Source: Aedes albopictus
Lineage: Eukaryota; Arthropoda; Insecta; Diptera; Culicidae
NCBI RefSeq assembly: GCF_035046485.1
Contig: NC_085138.1
Span: 433,243,265 to 433,307,264 of the forward strand
DNA length: 64,000 bases
Reading direction: 5' to 3'
Part shown: positions 53,827 through 64,000 of the stretch, piece after piece
Numbering within the stretch: position 1 is the stretch's first letter
How the letters are laid out: each line of letters starts with the position of its first letter
The notes under the pieces: generated by a model
What the model saw: only the letters and a program-made list of their open reading frames with translations
Database searches by the model: none
What the model was told of the DNA's origin: nothing
Translations under genes and position numbers: made by a program

Positions 53827-55398
53827 ATGAGTAAACAAAATTCTAAAACTAGTGCAACAGGTAGTAGTGGTGCGATCAACCCCTTCGCAAGAAGCGGGTT
53901 GATGCGGTCTCCAACAAGGAGAAGCGAGGAGTCAGGTGCTGGAAGCTGCTTACGCAGCTCAAGCGTGGGAGCTCCTGTCCACTCCACGGCAAGCCAGCCG
54001 GCGGAGGTTATGGACGGAGCGTGGTTGCTGAGGGCCATCAGCCAAGTAGCAGGAAAAGGACGGCCCGCATTGGAGGTAGCTGAGCAGCAGCTTGGCAAAA
54101 TTATTGACTTCGCGACAACTAAGTCGAATATAAGTAAGGACCTGAAAACGGCCTTGCTTCGGCTTAGAGCGTCAGTCGATGAGGCCAAGCAGGAGCACGC
54201 GGTCGCGGTGCTGGCTGTGGCAGCGGCGGAACCCGCAAAGGAGAAAGCGTCTAAGTTTACGCAAACGGAGGCCTTCTCTTTCGCGGGTAGTCCGAAGAGT
54301 GTGGAAGCGAATGCTCGTGACAAACGTGACAAGCATTCGCAGAAGCGGGCGAGGCAGCCGTCAGGTGAGGAGCTGTCTGGCGGTGCCCGCAAGGCCAGGC
54401 GCATAATAACCCCGAAAGCCGGTGGTTATGCCGGAAAGTCGGACCCCAGCCAGGGTTCCCGGAAAACTGGGAAGGGTGGGCCTGAAAAGGCCGGCCCGTC
54501 CCGGATTGATGGGAACAAGGGGTTGCGACCAATGGTGGGCCCTCAGCAGCCACAGAGCAGGGCGGTCCAAGGAGAAGACCCTCCTTGGACAAAGGTAGAG
54601 CGGAAGAAGAAGAAGAAGGTGAATCCGCAGGTAGAAGTGAAGGACGCCAAGCCAAGGCGTAGGAAGGCAGGTGCCAGGCGCGAAAAAGGTGACGCTATCG
54701 TCATCAAGACCGAACAGTCGAAATACTCGGACGTCTTGAAGGCGATGAGGTGCGACGCCAAGCTCGAGGGTCTTGGAGCCGACGTACGCAGTATCAGACG
54801 TACTCGTACGGGCGAAATGATCCTGGAGCTTAAGCGCCAGAAGGATCACAAGGGCGCCGCCTACAAGAGGCTGGCAGAAGAGGTCCTTGGAGATGGAGTG
54901 GAGGTGAGGGCTCTTACGCATGAGGCGACTCTGAAGGTCAAAGACTTAGACGAGATCACCGAAGCGGAAGAGCTCGTCACGGCACTGCGGCAACAGTGCG
55001 ATGTTCAGGTGGCCGCCACAGCCGTCAGGCTGCGGAAGGGGCCAGCAGGGACACAGATAGCTCTGGTTCAGCTACCTGTGGCGGATGTTAAAAAATCCGT
55101 TAAAGTAGGGAGTATTAAGGTGGGCTGGTGTGTTTGTCACCTGACATTCCACGAGCCACCTGAGGTTTGCTTCAGGTGTCTGGAACCAGGACACAAGTCG
55201 TGGGACTGCAAAGGCCCCGACAGGCGCAAACTGTGTAGGCGATGCGGCGCTGAAGGTCATAAGGCCCAAAGCTGCACGAGTCCGCCCATCTGCATGATCT
55301 GTACCGGGAAAACCTCGAAAAACAGACATGCGATGGGTGGTCCAGGGTGCCCGGCCTTTAAGAAAGCCGCAGTGAGCAACAAATCACAGTGCAGGTAA
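53827..55398 (+). CDS. R1-clade ORF1, gag-like nucleic-acid-binding protein
   Basis: 523 residues from an ATG 232 bp after the element start. The N-terminal half is low-complexity and basic (KK/RR-rich, Ser- and Ala-rich stretches near residues 90-140). Residues ~285-440 form the conserved core seen in R1/Jockey ORF1 proteins. The C-terminus has two clear CCHC zinc knuckles (CFRCLEPGHKSWDC, residues 448-461, and CRRCGAEGHKAQSC, 470-483). A third, spaced Cys/His cluster follows (C489, C492, H501, C508). Such proteins coat the element RNA and chaperone it in the ribonucleoprotein particle. The stop TAA lies inside the start of ORF2. No disabling lesion was seen. Confidence 0.93.
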   Translation: MSKQNSKTSATGSSGAINPFARSGLMRSPTRRSEESGAGSCLRSSSVGAPVHSTASQPAEVMDGAWLLRAISQVAGKGRPALEVAEQQLGKIIDFATTKSNISKDLKTALLRLRASVDEAKQEHAVAVLAVAAAEPAKEKASKFTQTEAFSFAGSPKSVEANARDKRDKHSQKRARQPSGEELSGGARKARRIITPKAGGYAGKSDPSQGSRKTGKGGPEKAGPSRIDGNKGLRPMVGPQQPQSRAVQGEDPPWTKVERKKKKKVNPQVEVKDAKPRRRKAGARREKGDAIVIKTEQSKYSDVLKAMRCDAKLEGLGADVRSIRRTRTGEMILELKRQKDHKGAAYKRLAEEVLGDGVEVRALTHEATLKVKDLDEITEAEELVTALRQQCDVQVAATAVRLRKGPAGTQIALVQLPVADVKKSVKVGSIKVGWCVCHLTFHEPPEVCFRCLEPGHKSWDCKGPDRRKLCRRCGAEGHKAQSCTSPPICMICTGKTSKNRHAMGGPGCPAFKKAAVSNKSQCR

Positions 55399-58370
55399 CG
55401 CAGCTGAACCTGAACCACTGTGATGCGGCTCAGCAACTGCTTTGTCAGGCGGTTTCTGAGTGGGAGACGGATATCGCCATCATTTCGGACCCATACCGAG
55501 TACCCGCCGGCAACGGCAACTGGGCCTCGGATGGGACCAGGAAAATGGCGGCGATATGGACGACGGGTAAATACCCCGTGCAGGAGTTGGTGTCTACTAC
55601 CTATGAAGGCTTCGTGGTCGCCAAAGTAAACGGGGTCTTCTTCTGTAGCTGTTATGCGCCTCCGCGGTGGCCGATCGAGCGGTTCACGCAAATGCTGGAC
55701 CGCTTAACGACCGTGCTAACAGGGCGAAGGCCGGTGGTAATAGCGGGTGACTTTAATGCCTGGGCTGTGGAATGGGGAAGCCGTTTCACGAACCAGCGGG
55801 GTCAGATCCTGCTAGAAACACTGGCCATCTTAGATGTCGACTTGGCTAACGTCGGTACCAAGAGTACCTATAGTCGAAATGGAGCGGAGTCAATTATTGA
55901 CGTGACCTTTTGTAGTCCTGGCCTAACAAGTAGTTCGAACTGGAGAGTAGATGATGGCTACACTCACAGCGACCACCTGGCGGTTCGCTACAGTATCGAC
56001 TACAACAACAGCAGACAGCGGATAGAAGAAGAGGCGGCTAGGCCAAGGCCAAGCCCTCGTAGGTGGAAGATATCATACTTCGACGAAGAGGTATTTAGGG
56101 AAGCGCTCCGCCGTGAGCGAAACTTACTCGGTTTAGACGGCGACGAGCTGGTAGCGGTGCTCTCACGTGCGTGTGATGCGACCATGCCTAGGAGAGTCCA
56201 CCCTAGAAATGGGAGGCCACCGGCTTACTGGTGGACCGACGCGATTGCGGACCTGCGCCGCGCCTGCCTACGGGCTAGGCGGCGGATGCAGCGAGCACGA
56301 TCAGAGGAAGAGCGAAACGAACGGCGGGTGGTGTTCGCCGCTGCAAAAGCCGCGCTCAAGACCGAGATAAGAGCAAGCAAGAAGGCCTGCTTTGAGGGTC
56401 TCTGTCAGAGTGCCAATACGACCCCGTGGGGTGATGCCTACAGGATCGTTATGGCCAAGACGAGAGGTGTGATGGCTCCTACAGAGCAATCTCCAGAGAT
56501 GTTGGAGGGGATCATTGGAGGACTTTTTCCGCGTCATGATCCTAGTCCTTGGCCTCCTTTCGTAGGACAGCCGGGGACTGGGGCTGGCGATGAGGAAAGG
56601 GTCACCGATGTGGAACTTGCGGGGATAGCTAAGTCCCTTAGCGTAGGTAAGGCCCCAGGTCCGGACGGAGTTCCGAACCTGGCCTTAAAAGTAGCTATTG
56701 CAGAAGCTCCCGAGATGTTCAGGTCTGCTATGCAGAAATGCCTGGACGAGGGAGTTTTCCCAGAAGCTTGGAAGAGGCAGAGCCTGGTACTATTGCCAAA
56801 GGCGGGGAAACCACCCGGAGACCCGTCGGCATATAGACCAATATGCTTGATTGACACGGCGGGGAAGGTGCTCGAAAAGATCATCCTCAATCGAATGTTG
56901 AAGTTCACTGAGGGCGTAAATGGTCTCTCGAGCAACCAGTATGGCTTCCGGAAGAGGAGGTCCACCGTAGACGCTATCTTGTCGGTTACAAAAACCGCCG
57001 AGAAAGCACTCGAGCCTAAGAGGAGGGGAATTCGCTTTTGCGGGGTAGTGACTCTGGATGTAAGGAATGCATTTAATAGCGCCAGTTGGGCTGCTATTGC
57101 TGATGCGCTCTTGCGTCTGGGGATACCGGAGTACTTGTACAAGATTCTCGGAAGTTACTTCCAGAATCGCGTACTAGTATACGACACGGAGGTGGGTCGG
57201 AAGTGCTTTCACATAACCTCAGGAGTCCCGCAAGGTTCCATCCTGGGTCCGGTGTTATGGAATGTCATGTACGACGAGGTGTTGAGGTTAGAGTACCCAG
57301 TGGGAGTGGTGATTGTCGGATTTGCTGACGATATTACGCTCGAAGTCTACGGTGAAACGATCGAGGAGGTGAAGTTGACTACCGACCACTCGATCAAGGT
57401 TGTGGAGGCGTGGATGCGGTCCAGAAAACTGGAGCTGGCTCACCACAAGACAGAGGTGACGGTTGTGAACAACATGCAGTCGGCGCAGCAGACGGAGATC
57501 AGTGTAGGAGAGTGCACTATCCTGTCGAAGCGCTCTGTCAAGCACTTGGGCGTGATGATCGACGACAAGCTTACCTTCGGTAGCCACGTCGATTATGCCT
57601 GTAAAAGAGCCTCCACAGCTATTGCGGCACTGTCCCGGATGATGTCCAATAGCTCAGCGGTGTACGCCAGTAAGCGCAAGCTTCTGGCTAGTGTTGCTAC
57701 GTCCATACTTAGGTATGGCGGCCCGGCGTGGGGTACCGCGCTAAGTACTGAATGCTACCGACGGAAGCTGGAAAGTACTTACAGGCTTATGTGTCTGAGG
57801 GTTGCAAGCGCGTACCGTACCGTGTCACACGACGCTCTCTGTGTCATTACTGGTATGGTGCCCATCAGCATTCTTATCAGTGAGGATATGGAGTGCTTCG
57901 AAATGCGCGGCACAAGAGGCATACGCAAGACTGTCAGGATGGCCTCTATGGTCAAATGGCAGCGCGCGTGGGACAGTTCCACCAAAGGAAGGTGGACCCA
58001 TAGGTTGATACCGAGGGTAGATAGTTGGATTAATAGGCGCCATGGGGAAGTTTCATTCCACCTGACACAGGTCCTTACAGGTCATGGTTGCTTCCGACAG
58101 TATCTACACCGTTTCGGGCATGCGGATTCTCCCGAATGCCCAGTGTGCAATGGTTTAGAGGAAACGGCGGAACACGTTTTGTTCGTGTGCCCGCGTTTTC
58201 GCACAATGCGTGACCGCATGCTTGCCACATGCGGGGAGGACACAACTCCGGACAACTTGGTCCAGAGAATGTGTAGGGATGAGATTAGCTGGAATGCCGT
58301 TTCAACGGCTATCACCCATATCGTCTGGGAGCTACAAAGGAGGTGGCGCGTGGACTCGGAGAATGGCTAG
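55389..58370 (+). CDS. R1-clade ORF2, endonuclease and reverse transcriptase
   Basis: About 993 codons in the -1 frame relative to ORF1, overlapping its end. The frame opens at 55362 and contains no ATG before 55545, which is already inside the endonuclease domain (QLNLNHC starts it). The true start is therefore uncertain: GTG at 55389, or reinitiation/frameshifting. Residues 1-205 form an exonuclease-endonuclease-phosphatase domain with GDFNAW (120-125), IIDVTF (169-174) and SDHLAV (194-199). The reverse transcriptase has GKAPGPDGVPN (420-430), AYRPICLID (481-489), VTLDVRNAF (554-562), SGVPQGSILGP (611-621) and catalytic FADD (645-648). The C-terminus has a CX2CX8HX4C zinc motif (C917, C920, H929, C934). 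It nicks target DNA and copies the element RNA there. All catalytic residues I can check are present. Confidence 0.95.
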   Translation: MQVTQLNLNHCDAAQQLLCQAVSEWETDIAIISDPYRVPAGNGNWASDGTRKMAAIWTTGKYPVQELVSTTYEGFVVAKVNGVFFCSCYAPPRWPIERFTQMLDRLTTVLTGRRPVVIAGDFNAWAVEWGSRFTNQRGQILLETLAILDVDLANVGTKSTYSRNGAESIIDVTFCSPGLTSSSNWRVDDGYTHSDHLAVRYSIDYNNSRQRIEEEAARPRPSPRRWKISYFDEEVFREALRRERNLLGLDGDELVAVLSRACDATMPRRVHPRNGRPPAYWWTDAIADLRRACLRARRRMQRARSEEERNERRVVFAAAKAALKTEIRASKKACFEGLCQSANTTPWGDAYRIVMAKTRGVMAPTEQSPEMLEGIIGGLFPRHDPSPWPPFVGQPGTGAGDEERVTDVELAGIAKSLSVGKAPGPDGVPNLALKVAIAEAPEMFRSAMQKCLDEGVFPEAWKRQSLVLLPKAGKPPGDPSAYRPICLIDTAGKVLEKIILNRMLKFTEGVNGLSSNQYGFRKRRSTVDAILSVTKTAEKALEPKRRGIRFCGVVTLDVRNAFNSASWAAIADALLRLGIPEYLYKILGSYFQNRVLVYDTEVGRKCFHITSGVPQGSILGPVLWNVMYDEVLRLEYPVGVVIVGFADDITLEVYGETIEEVKLTTDHSIKVVEAWMRSRKLELAHHKTEVTVVNNMQSAQQTEISVGECTILSKRSVKHLGVMIDDKLTFGSHVDYACKRASTAIAALSRMMSNSSAVYASKRKLLASVATSILRYGGPAWGTALSTECYRRKLESTYRLMCLRVASAYRTVSHDALCVITGMVPISILISEDMECFEMRGTRGIRKTVRMASMVKWQRAWDSSTKGRWTHRLIPRVDSWINRRHGEVSFHLTQVLTGHGCFRQYLHRFGHADSPECPVCNGLEETAEHVLFVCPRFRTMRDRMLATCGEDTTPDNLVQRMCRDEISWNAVSTAITHIVWELQRRWRVDSENG

Positions 58371-59075
58371 TCCAGATGCAGTACAAGAGGTGGTCCAGGG
58401 GTTCGAAGTCGGCTTCGTAGGTCATACCGGTGCCCTGCGGTCGAGATCGACCCTTACAGCGATTAAGTGGCCGCGGAGAGGAAGTCCCGGTAGCGGTGCT
58501 GTCGTGGCGTCGGTCTACTGGGTTGGATCTGAGCCCGCGGTTGGAAAGGGGTCCCCGGCAAGGGTCGGGGTAGGTGAGACCCTGCTGTCTGCAACCTACG
58601 GATGCAGCTGATAAGGCCTGAAGGGTAGTGATACCCTTGCCTTCAGCAGGTCAGATCGGGTTGCATGTGGGCATCAGTTCTTGATGTCCGCTCAGCAGTA
58701 GGGCGCGGGCGGGGTTGACCCTGCCCGCCTTCCGTGGACAAAGGGAGTGGCGAGGACCACTCGGGAAACTGGCTAAGCGCCAGCATGCTATCGTGATGGA
58801 CTCTCCAGTGCGAGTCATCGATGTTCGTTGCTGCTAGGCTACGGCAGCTAACCTTGAGGGTGCGATATGCACTAGCCCCTCTCTGAAGCAATACCTTCTT
58901 GGTGGTTCCGGAGAGACGTAGGGTTTGGCGACCATAGGAATGTGTTTTAGTGGGTCGAGGAGAGAGTAGTCCTGGCTTCTACCGGCATTGTAGAAGACGG
59001 CCTCATCCCCACACTACCCTAACCTTCCTGTTAGGGTGTCTGATGAGCAGATTTATCCCCCTATGGTTTAGAAGG

Positions 59076-59134
<59 letters not shown>

Positions 59135-59141
59135 CCAAGCT

Positions 59142-60240
59142 AGTGTTGAAAATTGATACAATCAAATCAACCGACAACGGAAGGAGCCCCTCGAGAACCG
59201 GGAGGACGACCGGCCTAGGAGAAGTGGTTGTAATTGTTACCTTATCCCGTCATTATGATCAATTGGATTGGTTTTAGGGCGCATTGTTGAGGGTTGGGTT
59301 TTAACAAGGGGCTGCTGACGCGGAGGTGCTTCTCGGATCTCGGATCATCGTTCGAAATAGAAAACGATCAACGATTATCGCGACTAGTTCCTGGGCTCTC
59401 CAAAGCTGATGGTGTGTGTGTTTTAGGGAGTGCTGAAATATAATTTCGCCGGATGGGATCAATTAGAGCAACGGAAGCTAGCACCTGCCGATGCTGCTAT
59501 TAGGAAGGTTGGCTGAGCTAGGTGCCTGGTTTTCAAATGCCTCATTTCTCTGAACAGCAGTGTGTTAAGGTGTGAACATATTGAAACAGGTTATCTGAAC
59601 AACAAATATTAAATTAAATGCTCATCATTACAGACAATGTTCCATTCTCTCTCTATCTCTGTGCCATCTTTGGATTGGTTATGGTGAAGCCCGAAGTCGG
59701 AGCTGCTACATAGCTAATCTGCCATGAGATGGTCTTCATCATAAGATTGCGGCTGCCAATTAGCAGCTTGCGATAACGACCAAACGGGCCCATTCTTTTC
59801 TGGGTATGTGAGATTCACCACTACTGGACTGGAACTGGCTGGTGAAGATGATGATGATGCTGATGGTGAAACAGCAGCATGGTGCACTGAATTGCCATAC
59901 ATCGAAGTAATAGGCAAGGTAGGAATTGGATATTATACCGATCTGCTACCTGCTGCAAGGGAGAGTAAAACAAGAAGCCTGACGTTAATTGCATTATGAT
60001 TGTTTAATCAATAAAGTAAGTTGTACCCAGTGCAGTGTCAGTTGGTCATACGCAGGCTGTTAACGATGATGGAGCACCATCTGGATGACAGAGCGACAGG
60101 TAATATCTGTCAAAAGATGCGGTGTTTATAGTCACTGATTGTGTTCATCGTAAAAATGCAACTTTTATCGATGAGCAGAACATTTTGATATGATCCTAGA
60201 AGATAGAAAAATTAAAAAAACCCAAATAAATCCACCTAAC
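59142..60240. other. Single-copy-looking segment between two transposon blocks
   Basis: No repeat partner in the window. It holds the right-hand target duplication (59133-59141) at its edge and a protein-like minus-strand frame (59714-59902). It may be part of a host gene's intron or terminal exon. Confidence 0.35.
59714..59902 (-). other. Possible terminal exon, unrecognised
   Basis: On the minus strand, 62 codons from ATG (59902) to TAG: MYGNSVHHAAVSPSASSSSS, then a PVVVNLTYPEKNGPVW stretch, ending in YDEDHLMAD. Upstream on the same strand are two acceptor-like sites. One is a pyrimidine-rich run ending CCCTTGCAG (about 59956). The other, ending AATTCAG, falls inside the frame (about 59888). 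The Ser-rich low-complexity run and acidic tail resemble the C-terminus of a regulatory protein, but I cannot name it. An in-frame stop 21 bp upstream of the frame means the first acceptor could not feed this frame directly. Confidence 0.25.
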
Positions 60241-61054
60241 GGTGATAGTGCCTTTCTCGTCAAATATGTACTCATGATCTTTCCGTCGACGCAATTAATC
60301 TTGTCTTAGCATCAGTGATCAGAAACCCGGAACACTACCGGTATATTTAAATGTGGTCTGAGTTTATGAAAACTGTTAATCAGGTTACTCGGAACTAAAA
60401 ACACTATCGGTAGTAACTTCTTTGGACTGTGCCTATTTTATTATTATCCATGCATCAGGTTACTGACAAAAAAGCGATTTGATGCACCGCAAGCATGGAT
60501 TTGATTCACTTTTATATATATATCCACTTCCAGTGGGACACCCTTAACCGGTTCCGCAAAATTTACATGGTTTATTTTTACATTCAACCTATTCCGGCGG
60601 GACACATGAACCCGGTTGTGGAACACTACCGGTGGTATCTAGCGTAATCTGAGCTGATTTTCTTGAAAACCGTTCATCAGTTTATCGAAAAAACCGCAAT
60701 TTGATGAAGCGCATACATGGAGTTCGATTCCCTTCTACATTTTACCACATTCGGTGGGACACCTGGAACCGATTCCGAGACACTATTAGTTTTCCCAAGC
60801 ATGATATAAGATATTTTTTCTTGGTAACCGTTCATCAGGTTACCTTAAAAGCTATTTGATGTGTCGCGAATATTTTTTTGGTTCTCTTTTACATTCGACC
60901 ACTTTCAGCGAGACACCTCGAGCCGATTCCGGAACACTATAAGTAGTTTCTAATGTGGGCTTAGCTTGTTTTCTTGCTGATCGTACAAGTTATCGAAAAG
61001 GCCACGATTTGATGTGTCGCATGTATGGATTAGGCCACTTCCAACGGGACACCA

Positions 61055-61498
61055 CACAGCAAATAATTTTGTAATATCCAGGCGCGTAATTTCTGGCGAC
61101 GTATCCAATTTCTAACGTAATTTAACTCTGTTGCATCGGTTTCCAACAATTATCAACACTCACCAAGTACACCGTAGTTGGCACAGGAAAGTGTCAACAA
61201 ACCCATTTCAGCAGATTCCTAAGAGCAGTATCATTTTTATCCTCCACCTTATAACTTGGTGAAATAGCCGAGAGGTAAGAGATATGCCTCACAATCAACG
61301 GATCAGTGATCGAATCCATGCCAATATTTTACTTATATATGATTCATCTATAGATCCGGTTCTAGCGATTGCTAGACCCACTTTCAAGCTGCGGCGGCTA
61401 ATTTTCTGCGTAGGAAGGATGTAATCTTTACATCATTTTTACGACGCGACTGATGTGCAGCGAAAATGATGTGATATCACAAGAATTTTTTTGCTGTG
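61055..61498 (+). mobile_element. CACAGCAAA-type TIR element with tRNA-like core, copy 4
   Basis: 444 bp, TIR CACAGCAAA, flanked by CA on both sides (61053-61054 and 61499-61500). The flanks join to GGGACACCAGGAACCGG, matching the unit consensus GGGACACCCGGAACCGG. Diverged from the two identical copies. The A-box-like TAGCCGAGAGG and B-box-like TGATCGAATCC are both kept. Confidence 0.88.
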
Positions 61499-62096
61499 CA
61501 GGAACCGGTTCCGGGATGCTACCGGTACAGATATGATCTGAGATTATTTTCCTGCTTACCGTTCCTCAGATTATAGAAAAAGCGACAATTTGATGTGTCG
61601 CATGCATGGGTTTGGTTTATATTCGACCACTTCTGGGACACGCAACACTACCGGTTAAGATATAGTCTGCGACAATTTTCCAATTTACCGTTCATCAGGT
61701 TATAGAAAAAGCTGCGATTTGATATGTCACATGCATGAGTTTGATTCACTTTTATATTTGGTAACTTCCGGCGGGATACCCGGAACCGGTTCCGGAACAC
61801 CACCGGATCAGATATGGTCTGAGACTACTTTCGTGTCTACTGTTCATCAGGTTATTGAAAATGCCGTGGTTTGATGGGTCGCATGCATGGTTTGTTGCAG
61901 TTTCATATTTGTCCCCTTCCTGGGGTACTAGTCCGGAACACCTAAATGGCCATAACTCTGAAACGGCTGGACCGATCCGAACCATTTTCAATAGGAATCA
62001 ATGGGACAATTTCCCACGTCGATTGAAACCAAAAGCGTTGAAATAGGATAATATTTATTATCCAAAAGTGAGGTGACAGATGATACACACATACAC

Positions 62097-62936
<840 letters not shown>

Positions 62937-63684
62937 CTGAGTCGTCCGTTGCGTAGTACCGGTTTTTGGTCGTCGGAGCGCCGGTGAACCGGAAGTCTAC
63001 CACCAACCGGAATCGCCGGGTCGACTTCGGCACCTTACTGGTCGGGATGAAAACATCGGTGTCGAGAGAACTTCCACCGTCGGGGTCTTTCTCTGTCGGA
63101 GTAGGCTAGGTCCGTCCACCGCCGGGGACTAGACCGAGTATATCGCGGAGAAGCACCGGAACTTGGTCGTCGGGGCGCCTGTGAACCGGAAGCCAGTCTC
63201 CAACCGGAATCGCAGGAGAGACCTCGGCACCTGTCCGGGAAGAAACGGTTTCGGAAGATGTTCCACTGCCGGGGAAGTCTTTGTCGGCGTAGGGTAGATC
63301 CACCGTCGGGGACTATCCGAGTCGTGCGCGAAAAACTGGAGTGCTAAAACGGCACCGTTCCTCGGAGAAACTCAGTATGATCCGAAGTACTTGCTGGTGG
63401 TATTAGAATAACAAATTTGGTGTGTGTTTGTGCTAACTGTGTCGCTGAATGGCGATAGGTTAGGTACGAACACGAGAATGACTAGAATAACAAATTTAGA
63501 AGCGACAAAAAGTGCATGAGCACAATAGCAGAAGAGCGCATGAGCGCATTGCCCCCCCTGAAGCAGTCGCATATCAGTGGTACCAGGGGGATCGAGGCGT
63601 CAAGGTGTAGCAGAGTTTTTCCAATCGGTTTTCTCTGCTTGGGAGGTTGGGAGGAAAAAAAAAAACACACACACACACACACAC

Positions 63685-63816
63685 CGACATCATCTCAACT
63701 CGTCGAGCTGAGTCGATTGGTATATAAGACTTGGCCCTCCAGAGGTTCTATCAAGATTTCATTTTTGGAGTGAACATATAGCCTTTCGGTACACCTTGGT
63801 GTACGAGAAAGGCAAA
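63685..63816 (+). repeat. Repeat tail with terminal hairpin, copy 2
   Basis: Equivalent to 7145-7276. The hairpin at 63781-63813 has the outer stem GCCTTTC/GAAAGGC and the inner stem GTACACC/GGTGTAC. Confidence 0.7.
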
Positions 63817-64000
63817 AAATAAGAAAAGTAGATAGGGTCTGGGACCATTTGGGCAAGGGGACCTATTTTGGGCACTTACTGCGATAACTCAATCGATTTC
63901 AAACCGATTATCCGAGTTTTGAACATGTCTAGATACTGTACGTATCCGATCGTGTTCCAAAAATCAATTCAATCGGTTCAAATTTGACCGAGTTATAGCA
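63817..64000. other. Unassigned segment at the window edge
   Basis: Too short to classify. The wording (AATCGATTTCAAACCG, TTCAAATTTGACCGAG) resembles the edge of another repeat cut by the window boundary. Confidence 0.3.

Larger units (their letters stand above)
53595..59132 (+). mobile_element. Full-length R1-clade non-LTR retrotransposon
   Basis: A 5.54-kb element: 5' UTR (53595-53826), ORF1 (gag-like), ORF2 (endonuclease, reverse transcriptase and C-terminal CCHC), 3' UTR (58371-59075) and 57 A residues (59076-59132). It has an exact 9-bp target duplication GACCAAGCT. Neither ORF has an internal stop or frameshift. The order of domains and the C-terminal CX2CX8HX4C zinc motif are those of the R1 clade. 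The A tail and exact duplication imply a recent target-primed insertion. The flanks are not rDNA, so it is not an R1-type 28S-specific insertion. Confidence 0.93.

Noticed and set aside
55355..55400. Programmed -1 frameshift site between ORF1 and ORF2
   Set aside because: No canonical slippery heptamer in the ORF1 frame. Left as an open question rather than annotated.
53796..58043. Several 60-202-codon minus-strand frames opposite the R1 ORFs
   Set aside because: Antisense shadows of the two real coding regions. No independent domain.
58950..59156. A short frame ending in poly-lysine
   Set aside because: It is the R1 3' UTR read through the A tail.

Overview
The window looks like accessory (intergenic or intronic) DNA of a culicine mosquito, most likely Aedes. 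The evidence is AT-rich eukaryotic sequence packed with transposable elements, tRNA-derived SINEs of the Feilai type with (GA)n tails, an R1-clade non-LTR retrotransposon, many terminal-inverted-repeat (TIR) miniature elements, long CA microsatellites and degenerate satellites built on GGAATTCC-like words. I see no bacterial gene, CRISPR array, rRNA or functional tRNA gene. I also see no host gene that I can name with confidence.

Layout. 0-7.3 kb: a family of ~160-200 bp tandem units (recurring word around CGGGACACCCGGAACCGG) that ends in a (CA)n tract and a hairpin tail. It has been hit by a hAT-type MITE, a 110-bp MITE, a CACTGAAAATA MITE and a 2-kb foldback element. 7.3-28 kb: a full-length SINE, TTAA- and TA-type MITEs, several foldback elements (10.3-11.2, 13.8-14.2 and 15.4-16.8 kb), a probable solo LTR (22.6-23.6 kb) and AT-rich filler. 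28-37 kb: one decayed non-LTR retroelement whose reverse transcriptase core (29.2-29.8 kb) and C-terminal end (34.4-34.8 kb) are separated by arrays of a 12-bp satellite. 38-45 kb: TIR elements, including a Russian-doll nest (41.79-43.73 kb) of four elements inserted into one another. 46.8-48.4 kb: a degenerate minus-strand Jockey-like reverse transcriptase. 50.4-53.1 kb: a ~23-bp degenerate satellite split by a second full-length SINE. 53.6-59.1 kb: an apparently intact R1-clade retrotransposon with two long open frames, a 57-nt A tail and a perfect 9-bp target duplication. 60.2-63.8 kb: a second, longer copy of the tandem-unit/CA/hairpin repeat. It has a MITE in one unit and a 5'-truncated R1-clade copy inside its CA tract.

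How the parts work together. Only the R1 element (gag-like ORF1, then endonuclease/reverse transcriptase ORF2) looks able to encode a working machine. The SINEs need a LINE's enzymes in trans, and the MITEs need transposases that are not encoded here. Two MITE families have copies that look identical by eye over 564 and 444 bp although 24-31 kb apart, so both have moved recently. Several insertions can be read against an empty relative inside the same window, which lets target duplications and insertion order be read directly. All identities and alignments below were made by eye.
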